64,000 bases of DNA, from positions 186,001 through 250,000 of the forward strand of contig CAYMRX010000002.1 in assembly GCA_964393035.1 (NCBI GenBank), read 5' to 3'. The stretch is from Tabrizicola_A sp964393035 (lineage in GTDB: Bacteria > Pseudomonadota > Alphaproteobacteria > Rhodobacterales > Rhodobacteraceae). Made by a program: the position numbers and the translations under genes. The notes below the pieces were generated by a model. It had not been told where the DNA came from. It ran no database searches and saw only the letters and a list, made by a program, of their open reading frames with translations. Below, in pieces: positions 62,590 to 64,000 of the stretch. Numbering within the stretch: the stretch's first letter is position 1; each line of letters opens with the position of its first letter.

Positions 62590-63969
62590 ATGACCGATCT
62601 GGCCGCCCTGACCGCAACGGAAACCGCCGCCCTTGTCGCCCGGCGTGCGGTTTCCGCGCGCGAGGTGGCAACGGCCAGCCTTGCCCGGATCGAGGCGCGC
62701 AACCCGGCGCTGAATGCCATCGTCCAGCACATGCCAGACGAAGCACTTGCCGCCGCCGACGCGATTGATGCGCGCCTTGTGCGGGGCGAGGAGGTCGGCC
62801 CTTTGGCCGGGGTGCCGGTGACGATCAAGGTGATCGTGGATCAAAAGGGCCATGCCACCACCAACGGGCTTTGCCGCCAGAAAGACCTGATCGCGGCGGA
62901 AGATAACCCCGTGGTCGCCAATCTGCGCCGCGCAGGCGCGGTGATCGTGGGGCGCACCAACACGCCCGCCTTTTCCCTGCGCTGGTTCACCCGGAACGGC
63001 CTGCACGGGGCGACGCGAAACCCCCATGATGCGACCCTGACGCCGGGCGGTTCATCGGGCGGGGCGGGGGCGGCGGTGGCCACCGGCATGGGGGCGATTG
63101 GCCATGGCACCGATATTGCAGGCTCCATCCGCTACCCGGCCTTTGCCTGCGGCGTACATGGCTTGCGCCCCTCTCTCGGCCGGGTACCCGCCTTCAACCC
63201 TTCGGGCGGCGACCGGTTGATCGGGGCGCAATTGATGGCGGTGTCAGGCCCGCTTGCCCGCTCGATCCCTGATCTGCGGCTGGCGCGGGCCGCCATGTCT
63301 GCCCCAGACCCCCGCGATCCTTGGTATCAGCCGATGCCCCTGCAAGGCGCCCCTGCCCCCGCGCGCGTCGCCTATGTCGAGGCCCCCGACGGGATGGCCG
63401 TCTCCGCCCCCGTCCGCGCCGCCCTGCGCGCCGCGGCCGAGACGCTCCGTGCGGCGGGCTATGTCGTCGAGGCCGTCCAGACCCCGCCATGGACCGAGGC
63501 AATGGCCCTGCAACTCCGGCTCTGGATGGCCGAATTCCGCCATTCCGGCCTTGCCGGTCTGCGGGCCGAAAACGACCCCGACGCAAATTTCGTCTATGCG
63601 CAAATGACCCGTCACTGCCCCGAGATTGATCTGCACGGGTTGATGGACACCCTGCAATCCCGCGCACGGCTGACCCGCGCGTGGCGCAGTTTCTTGGCCG
63701 ATTGGCCGCTGGTGCTATGCCCGGTCTCCGGCGAAACCGCCTTTCCCGATCAGTTGGATGTCGCCTCTGAGGCGGGCTTTGACCGCGTGCTGGCGGCGCA
63801 ACTGCCGCTGATCGCCACACCCTTCATGGGCCTGCCCGGCCTTGCCGTCACCACCGGGCAAGACGGCAGCGCGCCCCTTGGCGTGCAACTGATCGCCGAT
63901 CAGTTTCGCGAGGATCTCTTGCTCAAAGCCGGGCAAATCCTTGCCCCTCACCCCATCCCCGCCCTCTGA
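62590..63969 (+). CDS. Amidase (amidase-signature family)
   Basis: This 459-residue amidase-signature enzyme has the Ser-Ser-Lys triad: Lys in VPVTIKVIVDQKG, the second Ser in TPGGSSGGAGAAVATGM and the nucleophile Ser in GTDIAGSIRYPAFACG. VGRTNTPAFSLRWFT lies between. The substrate is not evident. GatA is unlikely, because no gatC or gatB is near and the C-terminus differs. The ATG follows the ghrA stop directly, suggesting the pair is co-transcribed. Confidence 0.9.
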   Translation: MTDLAALTATETAALVARRAVSAREVATASLARIEARNPALNAIVQHMPDEALAAADAIDARLVRGEEVGPLAGVPVTIKVIVDQKGHATTNGLCRQKDLIAAEDNPVVANLRRAGAVIVGRTNTPAFSLRWFTRNGLHGATRNPHDATLTPGGSSGGAGAAVATGMGAIGHGTDIAGSIRYPAFACGVHGLRPSLGRVPAFNPSGGDRLIGAQLMAVSGPLARSIPDLRLARAAMSAPDPRDPWYQPMPLQGAPAPARVAYVEAPDGMAVSAPVRAALRAAAETLRAAGYVVEAVQTPPWTEAMALQLRLWMAEFRHSGLAGLRAENDPDANFVYAQMTRHCPEIDLHGLMDTLQSRARLTRAWRSFLADWPLVLCPVSGETAFPDQLDVASEAGFDRVLAAQLPLIATPFMGLPGLAVTTGQDGSAPLGVQLIADQFREDLLLKAGQILAPHPIPAL

Positions 63970-64000
63970 CGTCGCGATCAGAACAGAAGCCAGCCCAACT

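Overview
The window is one contiguous piece of a high-GC (roughly 65%) alphaproteobacterial chromosome, most likely from the order Rhodobacterales. I infer this from the gene set (TIGR02300/FYDLN protein, DUF6455, DUF1467, small CDGSH protein), the sucC-sucD-sucA-sucB-MAPEG-lpdA arrangement, and two intergenic repeat families: a CATCTTGGC..AAATA / GGAGTATTT type and a GTAGG[T/G]YGGG..CCC type. I see no insertion sequence, prophage, CRISPR array or rRNA. There is one tRNA, tRNA-Ala(GGC).

Region 1 (1-17.4 kb) is a surface-polysaccharide locus. It starts with the 3' part of a Wza-type export gene. A seven-gene array follows with the full set of core legionaminic-acid enzymes: LegB dehydratase, LegC aminotransferase, LegG/NeuC 2-epimerase, LegI/NeuB synthase, LegH/NeuD acetyltransferase, a PtmE-like CBS-nucleotidyltransferase, and LegF/NeuA CMP-sugar synthetase. 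From legC onward these are joined by 4-bp ATGA overlaps. Next come wecB and wecC (UDP-ManNAcA synthesis), a flippase, an unassigned GT-B-like transferase, a hexapeptide acyltransferase, a WecG/TagA-type transferase and a polymerase-like membrane protein. On the opposite strand are a WecA-like initiating transferase and a specialised NusG paralogue. Together they suggest a Wzx/Wzy-type glycan built on GlcNAc-PP-undecaprenol, extended with ManNAcA and carrying a nonulosonic acid.

Region 2 (17.5-30.1 kb) is mostly metabolic: a divergent SDR / flavin-Fe-S oxidoreductase pair, pabB-pabC, an APC permease with a clear terminator, carB, pepT and a methyltransferase.

Region 3 (30.1-38.9 kb) is the TCA-cycle operon sucC-sucD-sucA-sucB-MAPEG-lpdA. 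Four of its spacers carry inverted or tandem GC-rich repeats. A candidate double operator lies upstream of sucC.

Region 4 (38.9-51.1 kb) holds small housekeeping and accessory genes: CDGSH protein, tRNA-Ala, FYDLN protein, YgjP-type peptidase, GntR regulator, pyruvyl-transferase-like protein, dgkA, IMPACT protein, M48 lipoprotein, DUF167, nitroreductase, EI24, mce, an orphan receiver, GNAT, and a DUF1501/DUF1800 pair.

Region 5 (51.2-64 kb) contains aspS and leuA. leuA is preceded by a leucine-rich leader peptide and stem-loops, which look like an attenuator. After it come the rod-shape operon mreB-mreC-mreD-mrdA-rodA, a DUF1345 protein, ghrA and an amidase.
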